A DNA stretch of 5,759 nt from Paracoccaceae bacterium (GTDB taxonomy: Bacteria > Pseudomonadota > Alphaproteobacteria > Rhodobacterales > Rhodobacteraceae), in NCBI GenBank assembly GCA_007128865.1, contig SKWP01000189.1:1-5759 (forward strand). The letters are read 5' to 3'. The notes beneath the pieces were generated by a model. That model ran no database searches. It was not told the DNA's origin and saw only the letters and a program-made list of their open reading frames with translations. The first letter of the stretch is position 1. Every line of letters starts with the position of its first letter. Below, piece by piece: positions 5,653-5,759 of this stretch. The position numbers and the translations under genes are program-made.

Positions 5653-5675
5653 CGCCGATTGCAGCGGCGTCAGGC
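5647..5675. terminator. Hairpin between convergent genes, probable terminator
   Basis: A perfect 11-bp inverted repeat (5647-5657 with 5665-5675; core CCTGACGCCG/CGGCGTCAGG) encloses a 7-base loop, ATTGCAG. The fliA stop codon (5650-5652) is inside the left arm. The stem sits between the ends of fliA and the minus-strand gene that stops at 5693, so it could act on both strands. No T-run follows on either strand, so it is not a canonical intrinsic terminator; it may instead protect mRNA ends or pause polymerase. Confidence 0.5.
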
Positions 5676-5692
5676 ACCAGCCGATGGCCCGG

Positions 5693-5759
5693 CTATTCGG
5701 CGGCAATCGCCATGTAGGGGGTGACCTGCGCGGAATGCGCCATGCGCATGGCCCAGTCC
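5693..5759 (-). CDS. C-terminal fragment of an unidentified convergent gene
   Basis: On the minus strand an open frame enters from the right edge and ends at TAG (5695-5693). The 21 visible residues start DWAMRMAHSAQVTPYM and end AIAAE. Codon use (GCG, GTC, ATG, GCC, TAC) is like that of the other genes, and the frame stops 41 bp from the fliA stop, with the hairpin between them, as expected for a convergent pair. The piece is too short to name a family, and nothing shows whether it is flagellar. It probably marks the edge of this flagellar operon. Confidence 0.5.
   Translation of the reverse strand, partial: DWAMRMAHSAQVTPYMAIAAE

Noticed and set aside
5680..5701. Second inverted repeat GCCGA/TCGGC after the fliA hairpin
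   Set aside because: Only 5 bp with a 12-base loop, partly inside the convergent gene; within chance for this base composition.

Overview
The window is a high-GC segment of a flagellar gene cluster, about 97% coding. Codon use strongly favours G or C at third positions. The gene content and order (two H-ring-type genes diverging from flhA, an FlhF-like gene, then fliA), together with consensus sigma-54 promoters, suggest an alphaproteobacterium of the Rhodobacter/Cereibacter/Paracoccus group with a 'fla1'-type flagellum, a system thought to have come from a gammaproteobacterium. The genus is inferred from memory of gene order and protein character, not from a search.

Left, minus strand (1-1789): a tight operon reads right to left. 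It starts with a small lipoprotein of the FlgP/LPP20 type, followed by a FlgT-like secreted protein, then the first 44 codons of a third secreted protein (possibly FlgA, the P-ring chaperone). The stops and starts overlap (ATGA, then TGATG), so translation is probably coupled. FlgP and FlgT are outer basal-body (H-ring/basal-disk) components in Vibrio.

Centre, divergent control region (1790-1997): two back-to-back consensus sigma-54 -24/-12 elements lie 47 bp apart, one firing left into flgP and one right into flhA. A 19-codon leader frame on the flhA side ends by overlapping the flhA start.

Right, plus strand (1998-5652): flhA (type III export gate), a short FlhF-like protein whose GTPase motifs are nearly all lost, and fliA (sigma-28), separated by 3 bp and a 23 bp overlap respectively. 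flhG, which commonly sits between flhF and fliA, is absent. A 3-kb sigma-54-driven operon thus makes the export gate and the sigma factor for late flagellar genes, while its divergent partner makes outer basal-body parts.

Far right (5653-5759): a hairpin at the fliA stop separates it from the tail of a convergent, unidentified minus-strand gene. No RNA genes, insertion sequences, CRISPR arrays or long repeats were seen.
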